Source of the DNA: Schumannella luteola | Lineage (GTDB): Bacteria > Actinomycetota > Actinomycetes > Actinomycetales > Microbacteriaceae | Direction: 5' to 3' | Assembly (NCBI RefSeq): GCF_013408685.1 | Contig: NZ_JACBZY010000001.1 | Location: 3,658,001 to 3,722,000, forward strand | DNA length: 64,000 nucleotides | Shown here: positions 33,391 to 41,855 of the stretch, piece after piece | How positions within the stretch are numbered: the first letter of the stretch is position 1 | How the letters are laid out: every line of letters starts with the position of its first letter | The notes under the pieces: model-generated | Told to the model about the DNA's origin: nothing | Database searches by the model: none | Seen by the model: the letters and a program-made list of their open reading frames with translations, nothing else | Translations under genes and position numbers: made by a program

Positions 33391-33987
33391 ATGCCCGTCA
33401 CCACCCTCGATCCGTCCGTCGCCCTCGTCGTCATCGACCTGCAGAAGGGCATCGCCGTCGACCCGCGCGCGCATCCGGTCGCCCCGGTCGTCGCGAACGC
33501 GGTGGCCCTGCTCGACGCCTTCCGCGCTCGCGAGCTTCCCGTCGTGCTCGTCAACGTCACCGGCGGAACCGGCGTGCGCACCGATCAGAGCGCCGCGCGC
33601 GCCGCCGCCGGAGCCGGCGTGGGCGCCGGCGGCCGCACCTTCCCGGACGACTTCGCCGAGCTGATCCCCGAGCTGGATGCGCGCACGAGCGACATCCTCG
33701 TGACCAAGCGAACGGTCGGCGCCTTCACCGGCACCGATCTCGAGGAGCGTCTGCGCGAGCGCGGCGTGACCCAGCTCGTCGTCGTCGGCATCGCGACGAG
33801 CGCCGGCGTCGAGTCGACCGTGCGCGCCGCCGCCGACCTCGGCTTCCACGTGAGCGTCGCGACCGATGCCTGCACCGACACCTCGATCGCCGGACACGAG
33901 GCCAGCGTCAGCGCCGGGCTCCCCCGCTTCGCCGAGACCGGCACCACCGCGGAGGTGCTCGCGCTGCTGCCGGCGCTCGCCCGATGA
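33391..33987 (+). CDS. Isochorismatase-like hydrolase-family protein lacking the nucleophilic Cys
   Basis: 198 residues of the cysteine hydrolase fold: Asp16 (VVIDLQKGI), Lys106 (VTKRTVGAF) and the motif GIATSAGVESTVRAA. The position of the catalytic cysteine is Gly139, so normal thiol chemistry is impossible. Such Cys-less members occur and their role is unknown. AAGG about 8 bases before the ATG sets the start. It overlaps the MFS transporter by 4 bases and is controlled from the MarR operator region. Confidence 0.85.
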   Translation: MPVTTLDPSVALVVIDLQKGIAVDPRAHPVAPVVANAVALLDAFRARELPVVLVNVTGGTGVRTDQSAARAAAGAGVGAGGRTFPDDFAELIPELDARTSDILVTKRTVGAFTGTDLEERLRERGVTQLVVVGIATSAGVESTVRAAADLGFHVSVATDACTDTSIAGHEASVSAGLPRFAETGTTAEVLALLPALAR

Positions 33988-35504
33988 GCGCCCGCGACAC
34001 GGCCGCCCACGACACCGCCGCCCACGATCTCGCCGGACCCGCCGCCGGGGCCACCCCGACCAGCGCCACCGCCGACACCCGCATCCCGCGCCGCCTCTAC
34101 GCGCCGCTCATCATCGGCACGATCCTCAATCCGATCAATTCCTCGATCGTCGCCGTCGCGCTCGTGCCGATCGCGGCCGCGTTCGGCGTGCCGGCATCCC
34201 AGTCGGCGTGGCTCGTGACCGGGCTCTACCTGGCGACCTCGGTCGGCCAGCCCCTGGCCGGACGCCTCGTGGATGCGGTCGGCGCGAAGCCCGTCTTCCT
34301 GGTCGGCGCGGCGCTCACGATGCTCGCGGGCCTGATCGGAGCCTTCGCTCCCGCCTTCGGCTGGCTCATCGCCGCCCGCGTCGTGCTCGGGCTCGGCACC
34401 TGCGCCGGCTACCCCTCGTCGATGTCGGTCGCCCGCTCGCGCACGACCGACCCGACCGCGAAGGGCGCACGCACCCTGCTGACGGTGCTCGCCGTCGCGA
34501 CGCAGACGGTCGCGGTGATCGGCCCGACTCTCGGCGGCGCGCTCATCGGCGTCGGCGGATGGCCGGCCGTCTTCGCGATCAACGTGCCGCTCGGGCTCCT
34601 CAGCCTCGTGCTCGGCGCGCTGTTCCTGCCGTCGGCGAGGCGCGACGCGCCCGCGGACGCCGTCGTCGGCGCGACGGACGCCGCCGCCGCGGACGCGACA
34701 GGCGGCGCCGCGCCCCGCCGTCGCATCCGCCTCGACCTGCCGGGCCTGGCGCTGTTCATCCTCGCGCTGCTGCCCCTGCTCGTCGTCATCATGGAGCCCA
34801 CGGCGGGCCTGACCTGGATGCTGATCATCGCCGTGCTCGCGGGCGTCGGCTTCGTGCTGCGCGAACTGCGCACGACCGAGCCGTTCATCGACCTGCGCAT
34901 GATCGGCGGCAACCGGGCGCTGCTGTCGACGTACATCCGCGCGACGCTGACGGCGCTGGTCAGCTACACGTTCCTCTACGGCTTCACGCAGTGGCTCGAG
35001 CACGCGCGCGGCCTGTCGCCTGCGACGGCGGGGCTCATCCTGCTGCCGACCTTCGCGGTCGCGATCGTCGTCTCGGCGCTGACCGGACGGGTCGCCCGCC
35101 TGCGCCCGAAGCTCTCGGTCGCGGCGGCGGCGCAGCTGATCAGCTGCGTGATCATGCTGTTCGCCAGCGCGCAGAGTCCGCTCTGGATGCTCGTCGCGGC
35201 CGCCGTCGTCATGGGCGTCTCGCAGGGCCTCGCCAACGTGACGAACCAGCAGGCGCTCATCGCGGTCGCGCCGGCCGCCCAGATGGGATCAGCCGCCGGC
35301 ATCATGCGCACCTTCTTCTACTTCGGCGCGATCCTCTCGGGCGCGGCGACGGCGCTGTTCTTCGGCGCGGCCGCCGACACCGACGGCCTGCACCGGGTCG
35401 CGATCGTGTCGATCGTGGCGAGCTCGCTGCTGCTCGCGCTCACGCTCGTCGATCGCTCGCTGCGCCCCCGTTCGGCCGCACCCATCGCATCCAGCGCCAC
35501 CTGA
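33984..35504 (+). CDS. MFS drug exporter, DHA2 (EmrB/QacA) type
   Basis: 506 residues with about 14 hydrophobic helices. Conserved points are PINSSIVAVALVPIAAAFGV in helix 1, SAWLVTGLYLATSVGQPLAGRLVD (motif A region) and GPTLGGALIGVGGWPAVFAINVPLG (motif C type). A disordered N-terminus of about 35 residues precedes helix 1. The transport substrate is not readable. It is coupled by ATGA to the isochorismatase-like gene and is under likely MarR control. Confidence 0.9.
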   Translation: MSARDTAAHDTAAHDLAGPAAGATPTSATADTRIPRRLYAPLIIGTILNPINSSIVAVALVPIAAAFGVPASQSAWLVTGLYLATSVGQPLAGRLVDAVGAKPVFLVGAALTMLAGLIGAFAPAFGWLIAARVVLGLGTCAGYPSSMSVARSRTTDPTAKGARTLLTVLAVATQTVAVIGPTLGGALIGVGGWPAVFAINVPLGLLSLVLGALFLPSARRDAPADAVVGATDAAAADATGGAAPRRRIRLDLPGLALFILALLPLLVVIMEPTAGLTWMLIIAVLAGVGFVLRELRTTEPFIDLRMIGGNRALLSTYIRATLTALVSYTFLYGFTQWLEHARGLSPATAGLILLPTFAVAIVVSALTGRVARLRPKLSVAAAAQLISCVIMLFASAQSPLWMLVAAAVVMGVSQGLANVTNQQALIAVAPAAQMGSAAGIMRTFFYFGAILSGAATALFFGAAADTDGLHRVAIVSIVASSLLLALTLVDRSLRPRSAAPIASSAT

Positions 35505-35528
35505 CCAGGGCGAGCCAGGCCGCCATCC

Positions 35529-36932
35529 TCACTCCATCGTGTCGAGGATCTTCACCAGCAGCTCGAAGGTCGTGAGCGGGTTGATGATCGCGAAGCGCAC
35601 GACCGGCTCGCCGTTATGCGAGCTCGGCACGACGAAGCCGATCTGGTCGTCGAGCAGCTTCTGCGACCAGCGGTCGTAGTCGGCGAGGGTCCAGCCCTCG
35701 CGGCGGAAGACGACGATCGACAGCTGCGGGTCGCGCACGAGCGACAGCGAGGGCCGGGCCGCGATCTCGTCGGCGATCTGCCGGGCGAGGCGGATGCCGT
35801 GGTCGATCGCCGCGCGGTAGCGCTCGGTGCCGTGGGTGGCGAGCGAGAACCACATCGGCAGGCCGCGGGCGCGGCGGGTGAGCTGGATGCCGAGGTCCGA
35901 CGGGTTCCAGTCGGCGGCGTCGGTGAGGGTGTCGAGGTACTCGGCGCGTTGGGTGTGCGCGCGCAGCGCCTGCGCCGGGTCGCGGTAGATCAGCGCGCAG
36001 GCGTCGAAGGGCGCGAACAGCCACTTGTGCGGGTCGACGATGAGCGAGTCGGCGTGCTCGACGCCGGCGAAGAGCGGACGCATCCCCTCGACCAGCATCG
36101 CGGCCAGGCCGTAGGCGCCGTCGATGTGCAGCCAGACGCCGCGCGGCTTCGTCACCGCGGCGACCGAGGCGATGTCGTCGACGATGCCGAAGTTGGTGGT
36201 GCCGCCGGTCGCGACCACCGCGAAGACGGCGTCGCCGAACTCGTCGAGCGCGGCCTCGACCGCATCGCCGTGCAGACGTCCGTCGTCGCCGGTGGGCACG
36301 CCGACGACATCCACGTCCATGACTTCGGCGGCCGACGTGATCGACGAGTGCGCCTCGCTGCTGCAGACGACGACCCAGCGGTCGGGGCGGGCGCGGCCCT
36401 CGTCGGCGAAACGGCGGCGGGCGACGTCGCGCGCGGCGACGAGGGCCGAGAGGTTGCCGATCGTGCCGCCCTGCATGAAGACGCCGCCGGCGCCCTCGGG
36501 CAGGCCGAACTCGGCGGCGAGCCAGTGCAGCACCTCGTTCTCGGCGTAGACCGCGCCGGATCCCTCGATCCACGAGCCGCCGTAGACGGCCGATGCCGAG
36601 ACGATCACGTCGAAGGCGCTGGCGGCCTTGCTCGGCGCCGAGGGGATGAAGGCGAGGTACCCGGGGTGGTCGGTCGTGAGGCAGGCGGGCGCGAGCACGT
36701 TCTCGAACACGGCCGTGGCCCGACGGGCGCCGATGCCGCCGCTCGTGATCGTGCGGCCGGCGAGGCGGAAGAGGTCGCGCTCGGTCATGGCCTTGTCGAG
36801 CGGGATGTCGGTGCCGAGCGCGCGGCGACGGGCGTAGTCGAGCACCTCGTCGACGGTGTCGACGGTCTCGGGCAGGATCGCGTGCATCCGCGCGGCGGGG
36901 TCGGTGCTCGTGAGGTCGGCCGGATCGGTCAT
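35529..36932 (-). CDS. PLP-dependent group II amino acid decarboxylase
   Basis: 467 residues: His195 (SSEAHSSI) stacks on PLP, Asp271 (LHIDGAYG) pairs with the pyridine nitrogen, and Lys303 (DPHKWLFAPFD) forms the Schiff base. It is in the aromatic-amino-acid/glutamate/2,4-diaminobutyrate decarboxylase group; the substrate is not decided. It is coupled by 4 bases to the TetR gene upstream. The divergent agmatine deiminase suggests an amine pathway, but no direct link is proven. Confidence 0.88.
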   Translation of the reverse strand: MTDPADLTSTDPAARMHAILPETVDTVDEVLDYARRRALGTDIPLDKAMTERDLFRLAGRTITSGGIGARRATAVFENVLAPACLTTDHPGYLAFIPSAPSKAASAFDVIVSASAVYGGSWIEGSGAVYAENEVLHWLAAEFGLPEGAGGVFMQGGTIGNLSALVAARDVARRRFADEGRARPDRWVVVCSSEAHSSITSAAEVMDVDVVGVPTGDDGRLHGDAVEAALDEFGDAVFAVVATGGTTNFGIVDDIASVAAVTKPRGVWLHIDGAYGLAAMLVEGMRPLFAGVEHADSLIVDPHKWLFAPFDACALIYRDPAQALRAHTQRAEYLDTLTDAADWNPSDLGIQLTRRARGLPMWFSLATHGTERYRAAIDHGIRLARQIADEIAARPSLSLVRDPQLSIVVFRREGWTLADYDRWSQKLLDDQIGFVVPSSHNGEPVVRFAIINPLTTFELLVKILDTME

Positions 36933-37636
36933 GGGTTCTCTCCCGGGTGGTGGTCGGAGCGAGGATGCGCGGGGGGCGATGCCGGGTGGGCGTCGCTGCC
37001 CGCGCTCAGGGCTGCGGGGTCGGCGCCGAGCAGCGCCGCGGCGACGCGCAGGGTGAGTGCGCGGCGGTCGGGCGCCGCCTGCCAGCGTACGAGCGAGTGG
37101 GCGTTGAGTCCGTCGATGAGGGCGAGCAGCTGCCAGGCGACCGCGTCGGCGTCACCGGACGCACTCGCGGCGAGGCCGAAGGAGCCCTGCGCGATTCCGT
37201 CGGAGATGACGCCCGCGATCATGGCCTGCCAGGCATCCATCTGCTCGCGCACGGCCGCGGCGAGCGCCGCGTTGCCGGTGCCGAGCGCCCAGCCCTGCAC
37301 CCAGACGAGCGTGACGTCGTCGCGGCCGCCGTCGAGCACGGTGTCGATGAGCGCTCCGATGCGCCACGACGGCGCCGGCTCGGCGCCGAGCAGCGCGGTG
37401 ACGTCGTCGAGCTCGTCGGCGACGATCGCGGCGAAGGTGGCGGCGACGAGCTCGTCCATGCCGTCGATGTAGTGGGAGACGAGACCGGAGGCGACGCCCA
37501 CGCGGGCGGCGACCGCGCGCAGCGTGAGCGCGGCGAGTCCCTGCTCGAGTGCGAGCTCGCGGGCGGCGCGCTCGATCTCAGCTCGACGCTCGGCGGGCGA
37601 CTTGCGGGTGCGGGGTGCGGTGGATGTTGACGTCAT
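36929..37636 (-). CDS. TetR-family regulator (BetI-like C-terminus)
   Basis: 235 residues: helix-turn-helix at about 25-60 (GLAALTLRAVAARVGVASGL, VSHYIDGMDELVAATF), a BetI-like ligand domain (LVWVQGWALGTGNAALAAAV, LLALIDGLNAHSLVRW), and a His/Pro/Ala-rich tail. It is the first gene of a two-gene unit with the decarboxylase and is divergent from the agmatine deiminase. A TTGATC palindrome lies between. Confidence 0.9.
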   Translation of the reverse strand: MTSTSTAPRTRKSPAERRAEIERAARELALEQGLAALTLRAVAARVGVASGLVSHYIDGMDELVAATFAAIVADELDDVTALLGAEPAPSWRIGALIDTVLDGGRDDVTLVWVQGWALGTGNAALAAAVREQMDAWQAMIAGVISDGIAQGSFGLAASASGDADAVAWQLLALIDGLNAHSLVRWQAAPDRRALTLRVAAALLGADPAALSAGSDAHPASPPAHPRSDHHPGENP

Positions 37637-37661
37637 CGGATCTCGTCCGTACTCTGCCCCA

Positions 37662-37681
37662 TATTGATCGCTTGATCAATA
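37662..37681. promoter_or_regulatory. TetR operator candidate TATTGATC-GCTT-GATCAATA
   Basis: Perfect 8-bp arms with a 4-base spacer lie in the divergent intergenic region, in an AT-rich patch that stands out from its surroundings. Confidence 0.65.
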
Positions 37682-37758
37682 CCCGGTTCGAGACCCACGA
37701 TCGACAGACCGGCGTCCCGCGACGACGCGGCCGCCGCCCGCAAGCCGAGGAGACCCCC

Positions 37759-38814
37759 ATGACCTGGCGCATGCCGGCCGAGACCCACCCCCACGAGCGC
37801 AGCTGGATGGCCTTCCCCGTCGCCGGCCAGACTCTCGGCGACACCGGCGCCGAGCGCGAGGAGTGCTACGCCGCCTGGACGGCCGTGGGCCGCGCGATCG
37901 CCGAGTTCGAGCCGCTCACGATGGTCGTCGACCCGAGCGAGGCCGCCCGCGCCCGCGACCTGCTCGGCTCGGGCGTCGAGCTGCTCGAGGCCCCGCTCGA
38001 CGAGTTCTGGATGCGCGACTTCGGCCCCAGCTTCGTGCTCGACCCCGAGCGCCCCGGCGTGCTCGGCGCGGTCGACTGGATCTTCAACGGCTGGGGCGAC
38101 CACGAATGGTCGGACTGGGCGAAGGCGGCCGAGATCGCCCGCGTGATCGCCGGACGCACCGGCGCCGAGCTCGTCAGCTCGACGCTCGTGAACGAGGGCG
38201 GCGGCATCCACGTCGACGGCGAGGGCACCGTGCTGCTCACCGAGACGGTGCAGCTCGACCCGCGCCGCAACCGCTACGCCGACAAGGCCCGTGTCGAGGC
38301 CGAGATGCTGCGCACGATCGGCGCGACCACCCCGATCTGGCTGCCGCGCGGGCTCACCCGCGACTACGACGAGTTCGGCACCAACGGCCACGTCGACATC
38401 GTCGCGACCTTCCCCTCCCCCGGCCACGTGCTGCTGCACGAGCAGCGCGACCCCGCGCACCCCGACCACGAGGTCTCGCGCGAGATCCGCGCGGTGCTGG
38501 CCGGCGCTCGCGACGCCGCCGGGCGCGCGCTCGAGATCGTCGAGCTGCCGGCTCCGACGCAGATCCGCGACGAGGAGGGCCTGGTCGACTGGAGCTACGT
38601 CAACCACTACGTGCTCAACGGCGGCGTGATCGCCTGCGGTTTCGGCGACGAGAAGTCGGATGCCGAGGCGCGCGCGATCCTCGCCGACGCCTACCCGGGC
38701 CGCGAGGTCGTGACGGTGGATGCGCGGGCGATCTTCGCGCGCGGCGGCGGCATCCACTGCATCACCCAGCAGCAGCCGGCGCTCGTGCCGGTCGGCGCGC
38801 ACGCGGGCGCCTGA
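37759..38814 (+). CDS. aguA: Agmatine deiminase-family protein
   Basis: 351 residues of the peptidyl-arginine/agmatine deiminase fold. RMPAETHPHERSWMAFP opens the protein; catalytic positions are FWMRDFGP, His211 (NGHVDIVATF) and Cys334 in GGGIHCITQQQP. The family converts agmatine to N-carbamoylputrescine and ammonia; other guanidino substrates are possible. GAGGAG 6 bases before the ATG fixes the start. It lies 4 bases from an amidase gene and under the TetR palindrome. Confidence 0.87.
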   Translation: MTWRMPAETHPHERSWMAFPVAGQTLGDTGAEREECYAAWTAVGRAIAEFEPLTMVVDPSEAARARDLLGSGVELLEAPLDEFWMRDFGPSFVLDPERPGVLGAVDWIFNGWGDHEWSDWAKAAEIARVIAGRTGAELVSSTLVNEGGGIHVDGEGTVLLTETVQLDPRRNRYADKARVEAEMLRTIGATTPIWLPRGLTRDYDEFGTNGHVDIVATFPSPGHVLLHEQRDPAHPDHEVSREIRAVLAGARDAAGRALEIVELPAPTQIRDEEGLVDWSYVNHYVLNGGVIACGFGDEKSDAEARAILADAYPGREVVTVDARAIFARGGGIHCITQQQPALVPVGAHAGA

Positions 38815-38818
38815 GCCG

Positions 38819-40732
38819 ATGAGCGAGTCGAGCATCGACCGCGGCTCCGAGCGATCCGTCGTCGCGCCCTTCGACGTCGTCGAGACGGGCATCGCCGAGC
38901 TGCGCGCCGCGCTCGAGAGCGGTGCGGTCACGAGCGTCGACCTCGTGCGCGCCTACCTCGCGCGCATCGACGCCTACGACCTCCCCGGCACCGCGACGGC
39001 ACTCAACGCCGTCGTCGTGCGCAACCCCGAGGCGCTCGCCGAGGCCGCCGCGTCGGATGCCCGCCGCACCGCGGGCGCCCTGCTCGGCCCGCTCGACGGC
39101 ATCCCGTACACCGCCAAGGACAGCTACCTCGTGCGCGGACTCACCGCCGCCGCCGGCAGTCCCGCGTTCGAGCACCTCGTCGCCCAGCGCGACGCCTTCA
39201 CGATCGAGCGTCTGCGCGGCGCCGGCGCGATCTGCTTGGGGCTCACGAACATGCCCCCGATGGCGAACGGCGGCATGCAGCGCGGCGTCTACGGCCGCGC
39301 CGAGAGCCCGTACAACGCCGACTTCCTCGCCGCACCCTTCGCCTCCGGGTCCTCTAACGGATCCGGCACCGCGACGGCCGCGAGCTTCGCCGCCTTCGGA
39401 CTCGGCGAGGAGACCTGGTCGAGCGGCCGCGGCCCTGCATCCAACAACGCCCTCTGCGCCTACACGCCCTCGCGCGGAGTCATCTCGACGCGCGGCAACT
39501 GGCCGCTCGTACCCACCATGGACGTCGTCGTGCCGCACACCCGCACGATGGCCGACCTGCTCGAGGTGCTCGACGTGATCGTCGCCGACGACCCCGAGAA
39601 GCGCGGCGACCTGTGGCGGGCGCAGCCGTGGATCGCGATCCCGGCCGCCAGCAGCGTGAGGCCGGCGTCGTACGTCGCGCTCGGCTCGGTCGCGCGCGCG
39701 ACGACGCTCGCGGGGTCGCCCGCTGAGTCGCCCGCGACGACGGAGCCGACCGCGACGACGGAGCCGAGCGCGTCGACCAGCCCGGACACGGTCGGCAGCG
39801 CCGGAGCGGGCCCGCTCGCCGGGGCCCGCATCGGCATCCCGACCATGTTCCTCGGCACGGATCCGCTCGCCGGTACCGCCGAGAACCCGGGCATCGGCGG
39901 CCCGACCGGGCAGCGCATCCAGGCCCGACCGAGCATCGTGGCGCTCTGGGAGGCCGCCCGCCGCGACCTCGAGGCCGCCGGGGCGACGGTCGTCGAGACC
40001 GACTTCCCGGTGCTGTCGAACTACGAGGGCGACCGCCCGGGCGCGACGACGATCGCGACCGCCGGCCGCGTGAGCCCGACCTATCTGAAGCGCGAGATCG
40101 TCGACCTCTCGGCCTGGGGCTGGCAGGACTTCCTGCAGGCCAACGGCGACCCCGCTCTCGACACGCTCGTCGGCGTCGAGGGCGCCCGGATCTTCCCGCA
40201 GCCCGCGGGCGCGCTGCCCGACCGCTACACGGGCTTCGACGACGACATCGCCGATTACCCGGAGTGGGTCGCGAGCCACCCCGAGGTGCGGACCTTCCTC
40301 GACATCCCCGAACTCGAGGCGGGGATGCGCGGACTCGAGCGGACCCGCCGCGACGACCTCGAGGCCTGGCTCGACGAGCAGGGTCTCGACGCGGTCGTGT
40401 TCCCCGCGGTCAGCGACGTCGGCCCGGCCGACATGGACGTGGAGCCGGGCTCCGCCGACCTCGGCTGGCGCAACGGCGTGTGGGTCGCGAACGGCAACCT
40501 CGTCATCCGGCACCTCGGCGTCCCGACCGTCACGGTGCCGATGGGCACGATGGCCGACATCGGCATGCCGGTCGGTCTCACCTTCGCCGGCCGCGCCTAC
40601 GACGACAGCCGGCTGCTGCAGCTCGCCGTCGCCTTCGAGGCGACGGGCGACCTGGCGACCGGCGACACGACGACGGGGCCCCGCCGGACCGAACCCGGCA
40701 GGACCCCGCGCCTTCTCCCCGACGAGGACTAG
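38819..40732 (+). CDS. Amidase (amidase signature family)
   Basis: 637 residues. The Ser-cisSer-Lys triad is Lys100 (YTAKDSY), Ser178/179 (ASGSSNGSG) and Ser202 in the TWSSGRGPAS segment, which replaces the usual TGGSIR. An Ala/Thr/Pro/Ser-rich insert lies at about 300-325. It would hydrolyse a carboxamide. Placement after an agmatine deiminase suggests that it could act on the carbamoyl product, a job normally done by a nitrilase-fold enzyme; this is inference. Its stop overlaps the converging GH16 stop (CTAG). Confidence 0.87.
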   Translation: MSESSIDRGSERSVVAPFDVVETGIAELRAALESGAVTSVDLVRAYLARIDAYDLPGTATALNAVVVRNPEALAEAAASDARRTAGALLGPLDGIPYTAKDSYLVRGLTAAAGSPAFEHLVAQRDAFTIERLRGAGAICLGLTNMPPMANGGMQRGVYGRAESPYNADFLAAPFASGSSNGSGTATAASFAAFGLGEETWSSGRGPASNNALCAYTPSRGVISTRGNWPLVPTMDVVVPHTRTMADLLEVLDVIVADDPEKRGDLWRAQPWIAIPAASSVRPASYVALGSVARATTLAGSPAESPATTEPTATTEPSASTSPDTVGSAGAGPLAGARIGIPTMFLGTDPLAGTAENPGIGGPTGQRIQARPSIVALWEAARRDLEAAGATVVETDFPVLSNYEGDRPGATTIATAGRVSPTYLKREIVDLSAWGWQDFLQANGDPALDTLVGVEGARIFPQPAGALPDRYTGFDDDIADYPEWVASHPEVRTFLDIPELEAGMRGLERTRRDDLEAWLDEQGLDAVVFPAVSDVGPADMDVEPGSADLGWRNGVWVANGNLVIRHLGVPTVTVPMGTMADIGMPVGLTFAGRAYDDSRLLQLAVAFEATGDLATGDTTTGPRRTEPGRTPRLLPDED

Positions 40733-41586
40733 TTCGAGTACACCCGCACGTAGTCGACCTTCATCGACTGCGGCATCTGTGTCGTGCCGTCGGGGTAGCC
40801 GGGCCACTGCCCACCGACCGCGACGTTGAGGATGATGAAGAAGGGCTTGTCGAAGACCCACGGGTTGCCGTTGGTGTCGGCGGTGGTGCGCTCGGAGTAG
40901 ACGTTGCCGTCGACCGACCAGGCGATGCGGCCCGGCGACCAGTCGACAGCGAAGGTGTGGAAGTCATCCGCGAACGACCAGCCCTGCGGGTGCTGGTAGG
41001 TGCTGGTGGGTCCGGCCGCTCCCGAGTAGCCGGGGCCGTGGATCGTGCCGTGCACGCGGTGCGGCTCGAAGCCGACGTTCTCCATGATGTCGATCTCGCC
41101 CGAGCCCGGCCACGGGTTGCTGCCGATGTCGCCGCCGAGCATCCAGAAGGCCGGCCAGATGCCCTGGCCGCGCGGGATCTGGATGCGGGCCTCGACCCGG
41201 CCGTACTGCGGCTGGTACTTGCCGGCGGTGGTGAGTCGCGCGGAGGTGTACGAGCCGTCGCCCTCCTGACGGGCGGTGATGACCAGGTTGCCGTTGCCGT
41301 CGAGCTCGGAGTTGGCGCGCGAGTCGGTGTAATTCTGCAGCTCGCCGTTGCCCCAGCCGCCTCCGCCGGTCTCGAAGTTCCAGACGTTGCCGTCGGGCGC
41401 CGATCCGGCCGCGCCATCGAAGTCCTGCGACCAGACCAGGTTCTCGGCGTGCGCCTTCGGCGCGTTGGCGGTGCCGCTGACGGCGGATGTGGCTCCGACC
41501 GCGAGCACGGCCACCCCGGCCGCGAGCGCGAACAGCGCCGGCCGACGGCGCCGAATCGCCGTCGATCGTGTGGTGCGAATCATCAT
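40729..41586 (-). CDS. Secreted GH16 endo-beta-glucanase (laminarinase-like)
   Basis: 285 residues. An Arg-rich signal peptide ends near SGTANAPKAHA (about residue 47). The GH16 catalytic motif is E164-I-D166-I-M-E169 (GEIDIMENVG), with WGNGELQNYTDSR before it and the Trp-rich GIWPAFWMLGG. The EIDIME form with Met favours beta-1,3- or 1,3-1,4-glucan hydrolysis. GGAGAGG upstream supports the ATG at 41586. It would release oligosaccharides outside the cell. Confidence 0.9.
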   Translation of the reverse strand: MMIRTTRSTAIRRRRPALFALAAGVAVLAVGATSAVSGTANAPKAHAENLVWSQDFDGAAGSAPDGNVWNFETGGGGWGNGELQNYTDSRANSELDGNGNLVITARQEGDGSYTSARLTTAGKYQPQYGRVEARIQIPRGQGIWPAFWMLGGDIGSNPWPGSGEIDIMENVGFEPHRVHGTIHGPGYSGAAGPTSTYQHPQGWSFADDFHTFAVDWSPGRIAWSVDGNVYSERTTADTNGNPWVFDKPFFIILNVAVGGQWPGYPDGTTQMPQSMKVDYVRVYSN

Positions 41587-41744
41587 CGATCCTCTCCTGC
41601 GGCCTCTCCCCGAGACCGCGGTCACCGCGCGGGGTGCGCATTCGAGGTCCGCGCCGCGCGAGCCGGACTCCGTCGTCCGACGAATCGACTGTAACCACTT
41701 CGGGGGACAGGCCGCATTCCGCTCGCCTCGGATGAAACGATGAA

Positions 41745-41800
41745 ACCCCCGTTCAGAACCCTTTGCAGAAAGTTTGCTCAGAGCCCTTACGAACGGGGGT
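41745..41800. repeat. 10-bp inverted repeat with long loop upstream of the GH16 gene
   Basis: ACCCCCGTTC (41745-41754) and GAACGGGGGT (41791-41800) are perfect inverted copies 36 bases apart. This is either the terminator of the Gfo/Idh gene at 41856 or a looped operator for the GH16 promoter. The AT-richer spacer holds CTTTGCAGAAAG. Confidence 0.5.
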
Positions 41801-41855
41801 CCCGGGCGTCCGGCGTCGGGGTCGCCGCCGGACGATCAGGTCGACGGTGCGCGCC

